The notes under the pieces are model-generated. The model searched no databases, had not been told where the DNA came from, and saw only the letters and a program-made list of their open reading frames with translations. From the NCBI GenBank assembly GCA_943359395.1, contig CALRHH010000006.1:1-48368 (forward strand): a DNA stretch of 48,368 nt, given 5' to 3'. Positions 9,133 through 19,477 of the stretch are shown piece after piece. The DNA is from Candidatus Nomurabacteria bacterium (lineage in GTDB: Bacteria; Patescibacteriota; Minisyncoccia; Phycocordibacterales; UBA2100). Numbering within the stretch: the first letter of the stretch is position 1; each line of letters starts with the position of its first letter. A program made the translations under genes and the position numbers.

Positions 9133-10788
9133 CTATTTGATTTCGACTTTTTCGCTTTCGCGCAAACCTCTCGCGTCAGTGACGATATGCATATCCAACG
9201 TAAGTCCTGTAGACACCACGACGCGATCGCCAAGAAGTGCCCCGAGCCCGACTTCGTGCGCCACCAAGACGCCGGCATCAACTGTGAATACTACGGTGCG
9301 ATCCGATTCGACCTTGACGGCTGATATGGGTATTGTGATTCGTGAAATATCCCCCGAAGAAAGTTGCGTACGTGTGATGGAAACCAAGACAGACTGGCCA
9401 TTAATGAGGCCCTCCGGTTCGTTCACCCCGATACGAACCTCTATCTTCTTGGTAACAGGGTCAAGAGCGGGAGCGACGCGGGTAACTACACCCGTCGCAC
9501 GCTCTATAGAGACGTCTTGTCCTACGGAAATTTCCCGGGCGTCATTCTCCGATACGTATGCGATGACTTCAAGCGAATTGTTATTGGCCACCGTAAGTAC
9601 GGGTGACGACGTTTGCACGTAATCTCCGCGCTTCAAAGAGAAGGAATTTATCGTACCTGAAATTGGAGCGCGAATGATGGTTTTTTCAAGATTCGCGCGA
9701 GCAGCAGCAAGACCTCCCTGTGCTTGCTTCACTGCAGCCTTCGCGGCGGAGACATCCTCTGTCTGACCTCCCGTTACTCCCTGCTCAAGATTATTGCGCG
9801 CTACGTCGAGTGCTGACTGAGCCGAAGAGATACTCTGTGTTGCGTTCGAAAGGGCCGAGAGCGTCGAGGTGAGTGATGTACGTACGGCGGTCGCCTCTGC
9901 GAGGTACGTGGCGATAGCGGAGGCAGATACCGCGGGTGTCTGAATGCCCTTATTGAGAGCGCTGACGACGAGGTCCAAAAAATTGCGGGCGGCTCGAACT
10001 TCCGCCTGGGCGGTTGTTATCTCAGTTTCAAGATTTGACGATGAGGTGAGCGAGGCCGATGCGGCTGCCTCCCGCGCAAGATATTGACTCAAGACGTTGC
10101 GTGTATTCTCCACTTCGGAGGTCAGTGCGGAATCCGATGACACGATGTTAAATGTAGAACCGCTTAAACCCGCATTTGTAAACATTTTGTCCGTGGTTCC
10201 CCGAATGCCACTATTAACGCTCGCATAAGCAGAGAGAAGAGTCGTGAGCGCTCCTGAACGAGCAGATTCGAGAGCTACAATCGCATTGTCGACGTTTGTC
10301 TCGAGTGTGGAACGCTGCTCGCTACGTACACCGCCGGTCGTTTTTGCAAGATTTGCCCGAGCTGCATCAAGACCTCCTTCGGCCTGAAGGACGGCCGCTC
10401 TCTCCGAGGCGTTCTCTATTTCGGCGGCGATTGTACCAGCTGCAATGCTCTGACCGAGGGATGCATATACACCAATAACTTGCCCGCTTCTTTCGGCACG
10501 AACCGTTGCCTCCGACTTAGAGCTGACCGAACCAACGAGAGAGAGTGGCGTTGTTCCCGAAGATAATTCGGCGACGCTTTTCACCTCAACACTATGTATC
10601 TGTATTTCAGGTTCCGCGTTTAGAGCCGTGCCGCGAATTATGACGAATGCTGCGGCGATTCCAATAACAGCAAATGTTACTCCTGCCCCGAGTTTCCAAA
10701 AACCGGCACGGGTAATCCATCGCATCGTGCGGGGACCGGAAGCCCGTATGAATAGGACTGCTTTGATTATCAGTGTGTTGGGATGCAT
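9133..10788 (-). CDS. RND efflux periplasmic adaptor (HlyD/MFP family), 551 aa
   Basis: SEATVRAERSGQVIGVYASLGQSIAAGT.. coiled coil ..IIRAPISGTINSFSLKRGDYVQTSSPVLTV. Confidence 0.92.
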   Translation of the reverse strand: MHPNTLIIKAVLFIRASGPRTMRWITRAGFWKLGAGVTFAVIGIAAAFVIIRGTALNAEPEIQIHSVEVKSVAELSSGTTPLSLVGSVSSKSEATVRAERSGQVIGVYASLGQSIAAGTIAAEIENASERAAVLQAEGGLDAARANLAKTTGGVRSEQRSTLETNVDNAIVALESARSGALTTLLSAYASVNSGIRGTTDKMFTNAGLSGSTFNIVSSDSALTSEVENTRNVLSQYLAREAAASASLTSSSNLETEITTAQAEVRAARNFLDLVVSALNKGIQTPAVSASAIATYLAEATAVRTSLTSTLSALSNATQSISSAQSALDVARNNLEQGVTGGQTEDVSAAKAAVKQAQGGLAAARANLEKTIIRAPISGTINSFSLKRGDYVQTSSPVLTVANNNSLEVIAYVSENDAREISVGQDVSIERATGVVTRVAPALDPVTKKIEVRIGVNEPEGLINGQSVLVSITRTQLSSGDISRITIPISAVKVESDRTVVFTVDAGVLVAHEVGLGALLGDRVVVSTGLTLDMHIVTDARGLRESEKVEIK

Positions 10789-10886
10789 ATATAAGGTGGC
10801 AGTATATTGACCTATTTCGACCGTCTTGTCAATAACTTCGCAGTCTCTCCTTTCCGACAGCCGAGACTCCTCGCTTCAGCCACGCC

Positions 10887-11645
10887 TTAAACGCGAGGGA
10901 GAAACGTCACGAACGTAGCCATAAACGCTAATCCGGTCAGAAAAAAAATAAAGTGTCGCCCGTAGTGCCCGCGCTCCCGAGCCATACCGATAGAATGTGG
11001 GATGAGGTCATGAAATACGATAATCAGATAGGAGCCCGCGGCAAGACCTAAAAGCGGTAGTTCGAGAGACTGAAAGTTTTCCAATAAGAAATACCCTCCG
11101 ACCGACCCTATAAGAATCGTCGAGGAAACAATAAAATTATAGACGAGAGCGGTGCGGGCGGAGAGGCCCGCTTCGCGAAGTACGAAGAACTGCGAAATCT
11201 CCTGCAGAGTTTCGTGCAGGACGATACTCACGGTACTTACCACCCCAAGAAAGGGGGAGACTGTGAACGCGGCGACGATGACAATACCATCTCCGATATT
11301 ATGAATGCCGTCGCTCAGCAGAATTCGGCCCGCATCAATCCGTGAATGCCTATGATTTTCACCTGTCGCATCGTGATGGTGGTGAAAATCAGGCATGTAG
11401 CGGAATGCGGTGAGGATAATGAGCGCACCGGCAACAATCCACGGAAGACCACTGGTAAGCGAACCTGCGTGCTCAATAATTTCCAGAGAGAGGTTGTAGA
11501 TGACCACTAGCAAGACGCCGGCGGCAAAACTGACGAAGAAATGCAAATTCCGCTCAATGAGAGGACCCGCTTGCCGCCACATGACGAGTTTGCCCGAAAG
11601 GGACGCGAGCATGACGAGGAAGGACGCGACGAGTATTTCAAGCAT
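10887..11645 (-). CDS. ZIP-family metal transporter
   Basis: LLSDGIHNIGDGIVIVAAF..HETLQEISQFFVL..FHDLIPH, His-rich loop HHHHDATGENHRH. Confidence 0.92.
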   Translation of the reverse strand: MLEILVASFLVMLASLSGKLVMWRQAGPLIERNLHFFVSFAAGVLLVVIYNLSLEIIEHAGSLTSGLPWIVAGALIILTAFRYMPDFHHHHDATGENHRHSRIDAGRILLSDGIHNIGDGIVIVAAFTVSPFLGVVSTVSIVLHETLQEISQFFVLREAGLSARTALVYNFIVSSTILIGSVGGYFLLENFQSLELPLLGLAAGSYLIIVFHDLIPHSIGMARERGHYGRHFIFFLTGLAFMATFVTFLPRV

Positions 11646-11671
11646 GAAGAGAATGACCTAGTATCCGGTAG

Positions 11672-12250
11672 TTAGCTCAGGCGACGCGCAAACCCTATTA
11701 CAAAAAACGTGGTTCCAAGAAAGGCGAGCCACGCGAAAAAGACCATGAAAGACATCTCTCCGACTCGTCTCTCGGATTCGCGCATGCTACGGCCCGAAAC
11801 GACGTATTGTTCAGTCTCCGGCACATACACAACAACTATCGCGCTGCGCACTTCGACACGAGGTTGCCACGTGACTCGATTTTCACGCGACCGTGTCGTG
11901 TCCTTCCCTTGGCCGGTACGGGCCGCATTGAATACACCCAAAGGCGGCTGGGGCGGGGCTCCGTCGAGTACTGCCGATGATTCAAGTGCTTTTCCGGACA
12001 CGTCGTAGACCGCAATCCAAGGTGAAAGACTCTTTGAAATATCTATCAACGGCTTGCCACGTTCGACTAGAGACGCAGGAACAGCGCCTCCGGCAAGCAC
12101 AGCGGCCGCATCTTCCGCTATTTGTATCTGGGGGTCGTTGAGAGTTTGACGATACACTTGTTGTACAGCGACATAGGTGAGAAGACACAGCCCCGTTGTG
12201 GCAATTGCCACCGGGAGCCAGAGGATGCCCACCCGTATCAGAAATTTCAT
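11672..12250 (-). CDS. Membrane protein with extracytoplasmic domain, unknown function
   Basis: N- and C-terminal TM segments; TATACT-CAGGAC-ATG promoter/start arrangement supports ATG at 12250. Confidence 0.65.
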   Translation of the reverse strand: MKFLIRVGILWLPVAIATTGLCLLTYVAVQQVYRQTLNDPQIQIAEDAAAVLAGGAVPASLVERGKPLIDISKSLSPWIAVYDVSGKALESSAVLDGAPPQPPLGVFNAARTGQGKDTTRSRENRVTWQPRVEVRSAIVVVYVPETEQYVVSGRSMRESERRVGEMSFMVFFAWLAFLGTTFFVIGFARRLS

Positions 12251-12295
12251 GTCCTGAGTATACACTTCCCTCTTCCTGTTTTAAAACATGAGCGA

Positions 12296-12910
12296 TTACC
12301 GATTCTTCCGAACGTAAATATACATCCCTAGGATGGCAAAAGCGACAACGCATCCGATAATAAAACCCAGGAAGAAACTGAGACCGAAATCAAACCCACT
12401 CCGGCCATACGGCGGTAGTACCGTCAGAGGAATAGTTGCCTCAGCGACATTCTGACCAGAATCATTTTTCTTGCTGTTGTTGTAACGAACGTTCAAAGTG
12501 TACTGTCCTTCATTCGCGAAAACGTAGACAAAACCCGTCCCCCCGTAGTCCGCCTTGAGAATCGGGCCCGCGAAGATGGTTTCTCCTCTTTGGCCATTTT
12601 CGTCTCCTCCTTTTATTATCCGCACCCACAAATCGGTAAACTCGAGTCCCTCAGTCCGGGAGTCATCGGAAAAAAGACCGAACGTAAAGCGTCCTGCCCC
12701 CTCAGCGACGAGCGGTGGCGAATCATAATCGACATCAATTATGTGCCCCTCAGTCGTTGTACTCACGAATGTCTGCACTGCCCCGCCGTGAGCAAACGCT
12801 TTTTCAGGCGTAACAACTATGGCAAATAGGGTTGCGGCAAAAATGCCGGAGAAGAGGACTCCAGTACTTACTGGTCGAGAAACCCTAGATACCCATGCCG
12901 GTGCCAACAC
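12296..12910 (-). CDS. Secreted/membrane-anchored protein, unknown function (AHGG.. N-terminus, beta-rich domain, C-terminal TM)
   Basis: 204-aa ORF, signal peptide-like N-terminus; TATCAT-ATCAGA-GTG start context. Confidence 0.65.
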   Translation of the reverse strand: MLAPAWVSRVSRPVSTGVLFSGIFAATLFAIVVTPEKAFAHGGAVQTFVSTTTEGHIIDVDYDSPPLVAEGAGRFTFGLFSDDSRTEGLEFTDLWVRIIKGGDENGQRGETIFAGPILKADYGGTGFVYVFANEGQYTLNVRYNNSKKNDSGQNVAEATIPLTVLPPYGRSGFDFGLSFFLGFIIGCVVAFAILGMYIYVRKNR

Positions 12911-12960
12911 TCTGATATGATAGCAGACGAAAGTCGGCCGACAAGATATACTGAAACCTT

Positions 12961-13317
12961 ATGTTAGACAGTAAAATCAATAGCTTGCGCAATGCCTTTG
13001 CCGGCCTTGTCATCGCGTGGAAAGAGGAATCGAATTTCCGACTTGAAATAGCATGCGGCTTTTTTATCCTTCTCGCAGCATCGTTTCTGGAAGTATCACA
13101 TACCGACCTTCTCATTATAATTCTCCTTATCGGGTTCGTACTCTCAGCCGAGGCCCTCAATACCGCCCTTGAAGAATTTTGCGACATGGTGCAGAGAAAC
13201 CCTGACCCGCACATCGCAAAGATAAAAGATCTCGCAGCCGCCGCAGTCCTTATCGCATCCTTCACTGCACTTATCGTCGGCGCGGCAATATTCATTCCTT
13301 ACATTCCGCTTTCATGA
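12961..13317 (+). CDS. dgkA: Diacylglycerol kinase (DgkA family)
   Basis: NSLRNAFAGLVIAWKEESNFRLEIACGFF..SAEALNTALEEFCDMVQRNPDPHIAKIKDLAAAAVL. Confidence 0.93.
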   Translation: MLDSKINSLRNAFAGLVIAWKEESNFRLEIACGFFILLAASFLEVSHTDLLIIILLIGFVLSAEALNTALEEFCDMVQRNPDPHIAKIKDLAAAAVLIASFTALIVGAAIFIPYIPLS

Positions 13318-13865
13318 GCACCTTTCTCACTGGAGTTGACATGAGCATCCTTCAGTACCTTTTCGCACATCGAGATATCACAACTACTCTTTTTTTTATC
13401 TGTATCAGTGAGCTTGGAAGTACTATCTTTGTTTGCGGTATTGCCCTTTGTGTTGGTCTGCTGCTTGTATATCGACGTACTTTTGCCCTGGCCGTCGGTC
13501 TTGCTGTAAGTGTCTTGGGGAGTGGAGCCGCAGCCCTCCTTGTGAAGGAGCTCGTTCACCGTACCAGGCCAGAAGTCGCGTATCAAGCATACCTTGAGAC
13601 CGGCTTCTCATTCCCAAGCGGTCACGCAACCTTGGCAGCGGCACTTTACGGATTTCTCATCTATCTCACTTATCGCATGCTTCCCGCAGGCTATGCACGT
13701 ACGACCGCCCTAACAGTGTGTACGTTATTGATTGCCCTTATCACCTTTAGTCGTTTGTATTTAGGCGTACACTACCTGAGCGACGTCATTGGAGGGCTCC
13801 TCCTCGGCGGATTATTCGTTTGGATTGGACACGTAGTCGCCGGAAAAATCGAGAGACGAAATTAA
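13314..13865 (+). CDS. PAP2-family phosphatase
   Basis: KELVHRTRPE..FSFPSGHATLAAALYGFL..SRLYLGVHYLSDVIGG. Confidence 0.94.
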   Translation: MSTFLTGVDMSILQYLFAHRDITTTLFFICISELGSTIFVCGIALCVGLLLVYRRTFALAVGLAVSVLGSGAAALLVKELVHRTRPEVAYQAYLETGFSFPSGHATLAAALYGFLIYLTYRMLPAGYARTTALTVCTLLIALITFSRLYLGVHYLSDVIGGLLLGGLFVWIGHVVAGKIERRN

Positions 13866-14410
13866 ACCCCCTTTCCTGAGACGGCGGAGGCGCGCAGAAA
13901 GGAGAGCTCGAAATACTCGTTCTGAATCACCCATCGATACAAGGCGGGAGAAAGCAAGACCGAAAAGACTATCGTGCCCGTGAGGTGCATAAGCGTAAAC
14001 GGAATTTGACCTGCAAACGCGACTACGAGCGGTTGGTGCATGAAAACGGGACCTATCATCATAGTAGCGGCGTCATAGACTACCGTTGCGGGCAGACCAA
14101 ACAAGAGAAAATTCTTGACCGAAGCCTCTCGATTCTTAAAAAAGAGATGTGCCGCGATACCGAGGAGGCCATAACAGATAGCCGTGACCGCGGTCCAGCT
14201 ACCCCAACCACTCGTGACCGCGTCGTAGAATACGATGCCAAGAAATCCGAACAAGAAGCTGCCGAGGAGTCCGTAGCGTTTCGAAAACGGCATCACCGTC
14301 GCAAGCATCGGCTCAAAATTTGGCGGACGGAACGGTATGAGGCGGAAGAGGAAAACAGCCGCCCATCCGATGACAAATTTGAGAGAGCCACCGGAAATCG
14401 AGAAGTTCAT
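13862..14410 (-). CDS. Multi-TM protein, ECF-transporter S-component-like
   Basis: FRLIPFRPPNFEPMLATVMPFSKRYGLLGSFLFGFLGIVFYDAVT.. Confidence 0.6.
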   Translation of the reverse strand: MNFSISGGSLKFVIGWAAVFLFRLIPFRPPNFEPMLATVMPFSKRYGLLGSFLFGFLGIVFYDAVTSGWGSWTAVTAICYGLLGIAAHLFFKNREASVKNFLLFGLPATVVYDAATMMIGPVFMHQPLVVAFAGQIPFTLMHLTGTIVFSVLLSPALYRWVIQNEYFELSFLRASAVSGKGV

Positions 14411-14430
14411 AGGATTCCTATCGTATCACG

Positions 14431-15090
14431 TTATCCGAGGTGTGCGTGGTCATTCCAGACACGCAACTGCCACGGCGAGCCGAATCCGTCTATACTATTA
14501 CGGACGTCAGTTTCTTCGTATGAAAGAACAGTGAGGCCTGTGTTTCGCATCACCTGCAAACCCCGGAGAATATGGGTACACTCTGAGCCTGTGAGGTCTT
14601 TATCGAATATCACCGCCGCCGCAATGATATGCATGAAAAAGCCGTGCGTGACGACGACTAAGGATTGTTCTGGTCGCTTTTCAAGATAGTCCAAACACGC
14701 AAGCGCACGTGCCATCAGCTCCTCAAAGCTTTCGCCGTCCTCGTATCGATATTCTGGATTCGCGAGATTCTCATTCATTTCTTTCATGATTTTTATGACT
14801 TCAGGGTCCTTCCTGGCCTTTCCTTGCAAGCTCGTGGCCATACGTCGCTCCATGAAAAGCTCTGAGGTCTCAACAGATTTCCCGATACGAGCGCCAACGA
14901 TTTCCGCCGTATCTTTGGCGCGGACCATAGGACTCGCAATAATCGAATCAACCTGTAAGTGTGCGCATCGAGCGGCAATTTCTTCAGCTTGTTGCCTACC
15001 GCGCTCAGATAGGTGTGCGTCGGGAGTATTGTAAGTACCCGCAGCGTTGTTTTCACTTTCTCCGTGTCGTACGAGGTATATCGTCTTCAT
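14431..15090 (-). CDS. Histidine phosphatase family protein
   Basis: MKTIYLVRHGESENNAAGTYNTPDAHLSERGRQQAEEIA. Confidence 0.93.
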   Translation of the reverse strand: MKTIYLVRHGESENNAAGTYNTPDAHLSERGRQQAEEIAARCAHLQVDSIIASPMVRAKDTAEIVGARIGKSVETSELFMERRMATSLQGKARKDPEVIKIMKEMNENLANPEYRYEDGESFEELMARALACLDYLEKRPEQSLVVVTHGFFMHIIAAAVIFDKDLTGSECTHILRGLQVMRNTGLTVLSYEETDVRNSIDGFGSPWQLRVWNDHAHLG

Positions 15091-15092
15091 TT

Positions 15093-16346
15093 TTAGAGTA
15101 CAAACTGACCGTCCTTATAGATGGTCTTTGTGCTGCCGTCCTTGAGGTGGGCAGTCACCGTGCGGCGCGTTGTCGAGATAACATCCGTATGCACCGAGGA
15201 ATCATTGAAACCAAGCGCCTCTGCCTGTTTCGTCGTAAGTTTGGAGACGTCACCGCGGAAGGTATCGCGATAGCTCATGCCAAGCGCGATGTGCGTATTG
15301 CCATATGGTCCGCCCACATTTTCATCGTAGAGAGTCTCCGCCATAAATCTCGTGATGCGCGAATGCCGCTTGTCAGTGAGCGAATACTCGCCCAGCCTGT
15401 CGGCGCCAGGTGTGGCAATCATTTCTTTGAGAAGTTTTTCGTTTGTTTTTGCTTTCGACTTGACCACCTTGCCATTTTTGAATTCGAGTTCGATGCCCGT
15501 AATCTTCGAACCGTAGCGGTAGAGCGGCTGATTGAGCTTTATCCACCCTTCTGTCCCACGCCAATCAGGAGAGGTAAAAATCTCAAAGCTCGGCATATTC
15601 ACGCCGCGCCCCGCGAGCCAATTGCGCTTCTCTCCCACGCGTATCCAGAGGTCCATGTCCGGACCGACCGCATGCAATCTGTCTATTTTGGGCGTGAGTG
15701 CGTTTAGTCGGTTCTTGTATTTCTCTATTTCTGCATATACTTCCTTCCAACGTTTTATGGGGTTCTCGTAGTCCAGGAAGCATGCCTTTATGATTTGATT
15801 CCAGTATTCTTTCTCCGAGAGTCCGGCTTCTTTTGCCATTGCGGGAGTCCCATACATCGCGATACTCCAAGTAAATTTACCCTTCCATTCTTTTTCGTGA
15901 CGCCAGTCGGTAAAAGGCTTCATTGCCATACCGCGCGTCATCATCTTCTTTGGGTCTATACCGTCCATCAGGTGCATGTCCTTATCCGCAAGCAAATAGA
16001 GGGAGTGATCCATCTGGTCGACCACGCCTCGAAGATATTTTGCGGGAAAGAATTCGAGTTGTGCCTTGGAGGCGTGTTGGTAGAAATAGCGGCTCGTACT
16101 CGCATTGCGTCGCATGTCTCCGTTCTCCTCATCGGGAGCATAATGCGAGAGTACGTGCCCTCCCGCATCGACGATTGCATTGCAAACAGCCATGAAGAGC
16201 GGCTTGGCGCTCTCATTCGCAGAAAGACGGACAACGTCTCCCTTTTTTATTCCCTTCCCCATGCCGAGTGCGAAATTTACAAGCACGTTGGCATACTTCT
16301 TTAATATTTTCTCACTCGGTACAAACGGTTTTACTTTCATCGTCAT
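15093..16346 (-). CDS. Aminopeptidase, peptidase family M29
   Basis: GIKKGDVVRLSANESAKPLFMAVCNAIVDAGGHV..; PGADRLGEYSLTDKRHSRI..GGPYGNTHIALGMSY..HTDVISTTRRTVTAHLKDG. Confidence 0.9.
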   Translation of the reverse strand: MTMKVKPFVPSEKILKKYANVLVNFALGMGKGIKKGDVVRLSANESAKPLFMAVCNAIVDAGGHVLSHYAPDEENGDMRRNASTSRYFYQHASKAQLEFFPAKYLRGVVDQMDHSLYLLADKDMHLMDGIDPKKMMTRGMAMKPFTDWRHEKEWKGKFTWSIAMYGTPAMAKEAGLSEKEYWNQIIKACFLDYENPIKRWKEVYAEIEKYKNRLNALTPKIDRLHAVGPDMDLWIRVGEKRNWLAGRGVNMPSFEIFTSPDWRGTEGWIKLNQPLYRYGSKITGIELEFKNGKVVKSKAKTNEKLLKEMIATPGADRLGEYSLTDKRHSRITRFMAETLYDENVGGPYGNTHIALGMSYRDTFRGDVSKLTTKQAEALGFNDSSVHTDVISTTRRTVTAHLKDGSTKTIYKDGQFVL

Positions 16347-16393
16347 AGACTACTCGGACTGAGCAGCTTTGTCTACTTCATCGGGAAGAAATG

Positions 16394-17857
16394 TTACCGC
16401 AACGTCACTTCTTTTGAGCGCTCCTTTATGTCAATCGGGTAGACACCATTAAAACACGACGTGCAAAACTGAGTCTCGGGAAGACCTGTGGCAGCGATCA
16501 TCCCTTCGTATGAAAGGTAGCGTACGGAAGTTGCCTTTAAATGCTCTTGTATTTCAGCAACAGTTTTAGTTGCTGCAATAAGGTCTTTTTGGTCGGGAGT
16601 GTCTATGCCGTAGAAGTCGGGAAATTTTACCGGGGGCGAAGCAACAAGAAAGTGCACCTCAGTTGCACCCGCCTCAAAGAGCATCTGCACTATCTGACGC
16701 GAAGTCGTACCGCGAACTATCGAGTCGTCGATGACGATGACGCGCTTACCTCTGATGCACTCAACAACCGGCGAGAGCTTTGCTTTCACGCCTTGGTCGC
16801 GAATATGCTGCTCAGGCTGGATGAATGTGCGATGGATGTACCTATTTTTTGCAAGCGCGAGTTCCATCGGTATCCCAGAAGTACGCGAGAATCCCACTGC
16901 CGAAGGGATTGCGGTCTCAGGGACAGGAATTACCACGTCTGCTTCTATTTTGTTCTCTCGCGCCAACTGGACTCCAAAATTCTTGCGTACCTCATACACC
17001 GATTTGCCGAGTATCTCGCTATCAGGTCGCGCGAAGTAAACGAATTCAAATATATCGAGTTTAGGGTTTGGCCTACCCAGCATGCGCGTGCGCATCCCCT
17101 TTTCATCTATCACGAGCATCTCTCCCGGCTCAATCTCACATACAAATTCCGCACCTATCGTCGGGTAGGCACACGTTTCCGATGCTATGACGTATCCACC
17201 ATTGAGCCGCGCCACCGAAAGCGGCCGTATCCCGCATGTATCGCGAATAGCGATGAGGCGGTCTTTCGACATGATGAGTATCGAGAATGCGCCCGTCATC
17301 AGAGGATAGACTTCGGCTATTGCATCCTCCAGTTCTTTGCCTTCGCGCATCAGTGCTCCTATCGCCTCGGCTATCATGCGCGAATCGGCGAATTCAGAAG
17401 AGTCAATCTTTTTGGTAGTAAGAAAATCAGCAAGCGCTTTGGTGCTCGGTAAATTACCATTGTGTACGAGGGCTATTGAATCGTCTTCTGGCGCGGAGCG
17501 CAAAGATACGTATGGGTACATACCGGCGCTCGGAGCTTCTGCCGGACGCTCGACAGAGCCCTTGCCCGCGACGAGCATCGGCTGTGCGTGCTTCACGTGC
17601 GAGCCGCCTGCCGTCGAATAACGATTGTGGGCCACACTAATGTGGCCCGTGAGTTGTTTTATGTTGTCCTCGGTGAAGACTTGTGAGACAAGTCCCATGC
17701 CTTTGTGGAGCGTGATGCTCTCTCCATCAGCGACTGCAATACCCGCACTCTCCTGCCCTCGGTGTTGGAGCGCAAAGAGACCGAAAAAGGAGAGTCGCGC
17801 GACTTCGAGCCCCGTCCCGTAGACTCCGAAGACCGCGCATTTTTCTCCGAGTAGTTC
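16394..17857 (-). CDS. purF: Amidophosphoribosyltransferase PurF
   Basis: EKCAVFGVYG..LFALQHRGQESAGIAV..AHNRYSTAGGS..RVIVIDDSIVRGTTSRQIVQML; start taken at MELLGEKCAVFG. Confidence 0.96.
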   Translation of the reverse strand, partial: ELLGEKCAVFGVYGTGLEVARLSFFGLFALQHRGQESAGIAVADGESITLHKGMGLVSQVFTEDNIKQLTGHISVAHNRYSTAGGSHVKHAQPMLVAGKGSVERPAEAPSAGMYPYVSLRSAPEDDSIALVHNGNLPSTKALADFLTTKKIDSSEFADSRMIAEAIGALMREGKELEDAIAEVYPLMTGAFSILIMSKDRLIAIRDTCGIRPLSVARLNGGYVIASETCAYPTIGAEFVCEIEPGEMLVIDEKGMRTRMLGRPNPKLDIFEFVYFARPDSEILGKSVYEVRKNFGVQLARENKIEADVVIPVPETAIPSAVGFSRTSGIPMELALAKNRYIHRTFIQPEQHIRDQGVKAKLSPVVECIRGKRVIVIDDSIVRGTTSRQIVQMLFEAGATEVHFLVASPPVKFPDFYGIDTPDQKDLIAATKTVAEIQEHLKATSVRYLSYEGMIAATGLPETQFCTSCFNGVYPIDIKERSKEVTLR

Positions 17858-17932
17858 CATAGAGAAGTAGGGATTGTAACACAAAATGCTTCCTCGTGAA
17901 TCTCGGCACCTCGCCCGACCTGTGGACGTATA

Positions 17933-18883
17933 TTACTCAAGATTCTTCCCAAGCAACCAAAGCAGTATGGCTTTCTGGACGTGTTTTCTGTTTTCCGCTT
18001 GGTCAAAGATGACTGAATTTTTATGTCCGATGGCGTCGCGCGTGATTTCGTAGCCCACATGCATCGGCATGCAGTGCATAATCCCCGCCTTCGGCGCGTG
18101 CGTATCAATGAGCTGCGCATTCAACTGATACGGCATAAGAAGAGTCCGTCTACGCTCGTATTCGTTTGCAAACTCGGGACGAACCTTCCCATTATCGAAA
18201 TACTCCACATCCATCCACGTATCGGTATGGACATAGTCAGCGTCGAACAAGGCCTCTTTGATATCCAGCGTCTTTTTTACTCTACCCGTATCAGCTGCCA
18301 TTGTATTTAATTCCGAGTCTACGCTTGCTGCATGTATCTCGGGAGCCGCTAAGACAACATCTATACCGAGCTTCGCGCATATCAACTTAAGCGTATTCGA
18401 AACGTTATTCTCGATGCCCAGCCATGCGACTTTTTTTACATTCTCCAAACCTCCAGAATGTTCGGACATGGTAAAAACGTCGGCAAGTGCTTGGCACGGA
18501 TGATACTTTTCGCTACAGCCGTCTATGACGGGTATCCGGTTGAATGACGCCGCGAGTGCGACATCGTCCACGCGCATAAGGCGCATCATGAGCACGTCGC
18601 CGAACCGCATGGCGGCTTGTATTTCATCACGGAACTCCGCGAGGGCGAATTGTGTCTTGGCGGCATCGAGATAGATGGCGTGTCCGCCGAGCTCTGTCAT
18701 TCCTGCTTCGAATGAAATACGCGTCCGCGTCGAACCCTTCTGAAAAAACATAAGGAGAGTCTTCCCGTGTAAAAGGTCAGTCGGCTCGCCCGCACGGTAT
18801 TTTTTCTTGAGCGTCGTAGCAATATCCAAAATCGCGCGGATATCATCCGCGCTCTGCTCTTTAAGTGATATAAGGTGACGCAT
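17933..18883 (-). CDS. argF: Ornithine carbamoyltransferase
   Basis: MRHLISLKEQSADDIRAILDIA..LLMFFQKGSTRTRISFEAGMTELGGHAIYL..HCMPMHVGYEIT; start at 18883. Confidence 0.9.
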   Translation of the reverse strand: MRHLISLKEQSADDIRAILDIATTLKKKYRAGEPTDLLHGKTLLMFFQKGSTRTRISFEAGMTELGGHAIYLDAAKTQFALAEFRDEIQAAMRFGDVLMMRLMRVDDVALAASFNRIPVIDGCSEKYHPCQALADVFTMSEHSGGLENVKKVAWLGIENNVSNTLKLICAKLGIDVVLAAPEIHAASVDSELNTMAADTGRVKKTLDIKEALFDADYVHTDTWMDVEYFDNGKVRPEFANEYERRRTLLMPYQLNAQLIDTHAPKAGIMHCMPMHVGYEITRDAIGHKNSVIFDQAENRKHVQKAILLWLLGKNLE

Positions 18884-18930
18884 ATGAGTGATTACTATAG
18901 ATAATACGTTTATAGATGGAAACAAGGAAG

Positions 18931-18960
18931 GGATGCGCGCGAATTGCTTCGCGCGCATCC
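18931..18960. terminator. Hairpin/terminator between the GNAT gene and argF
   Basis: GGATGCGCGCGAA-TTGC-TTCGCGCGCATCC perfect 13-bp stem. Confidence 0.7.
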
Positions 18961-18964
18961 GTTT

Positions 18965-19465
18965 TCAGCGAACAAAGAGCCAACGTTCTTTGTCGCAAGG
19001 TTGAGGAGGATCTTGGGAAAGCGCAGAGTCAGGGAGGCGGTCCCGGATTCCAAGCCGCTCCGCCCATGCCTCGACGTCGGGCATAGTCGCCTTTGTCACC
19101 GCTCCCATCTGACACTCTTCGAATACACTCATGACCGTGCGTACCGAAGTGATACCGAATAGCTGGATAACAGCTGGAGTTCGCGCGATAAGTTCAAACG
19201 TCATCGCACGAATAATCCCGTTGCCTCGCAAATCTTCATCAACGTAAATTTGCGAGATTTCCTGCCAGAACTCATCATCAGTTTTGCGCCGTGCTATGTG
19301 ACCCTTGATAGGACCGTCCGCAAAGACAAACTTATGCGCTCGCGGATAGACAACTGTACGGCCCGCGAAGAACTGACTCGATAGCCTGCGAGGCGTGAGA
19401 AGGTTGGTATTGTAGACGCCCAATCGCTTCATCCTTTCGAGCAAATCAACCCATTTGGGGTGCAT
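18965..19465 (-). CDS. GNAT-like acetyltransferase
   Basis: ISQIYVDEDLRGNGIIRAMTFELIA matches GNAT motif A pattern; SD AAGGAG upstream. Confidence 0.6.
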   Translation of the reverse strand: MHPKWVDLLERMKRLGVYNTNLLTPRRLSSQFFAGRTVVYPRAHKFVFADGPIKGHIARRKTDDEFWQEISQIYVDEDLRGNGIIRAMTFELIARTPAVIQLFGITSVRTVMSVFEECQMGAVTKATMPDVEAWAERLGIRDRLPDSALSQDPPQPCDKERWLFVR

Positions 19466-19477
19466 CTCCGTTTCTCC

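Noticed and set aside
8714-9622. 302-aa plus ORF with Ser/Thr-rich composition opposite the RND/HlyD junction
   Set aside because: Antisense artefact of a high-confidence coding region.
16541-17452. Plus-strand 303-aa ORF opposite purF
   Set aside because: Antisense shadow of purF with no recognisable domain.
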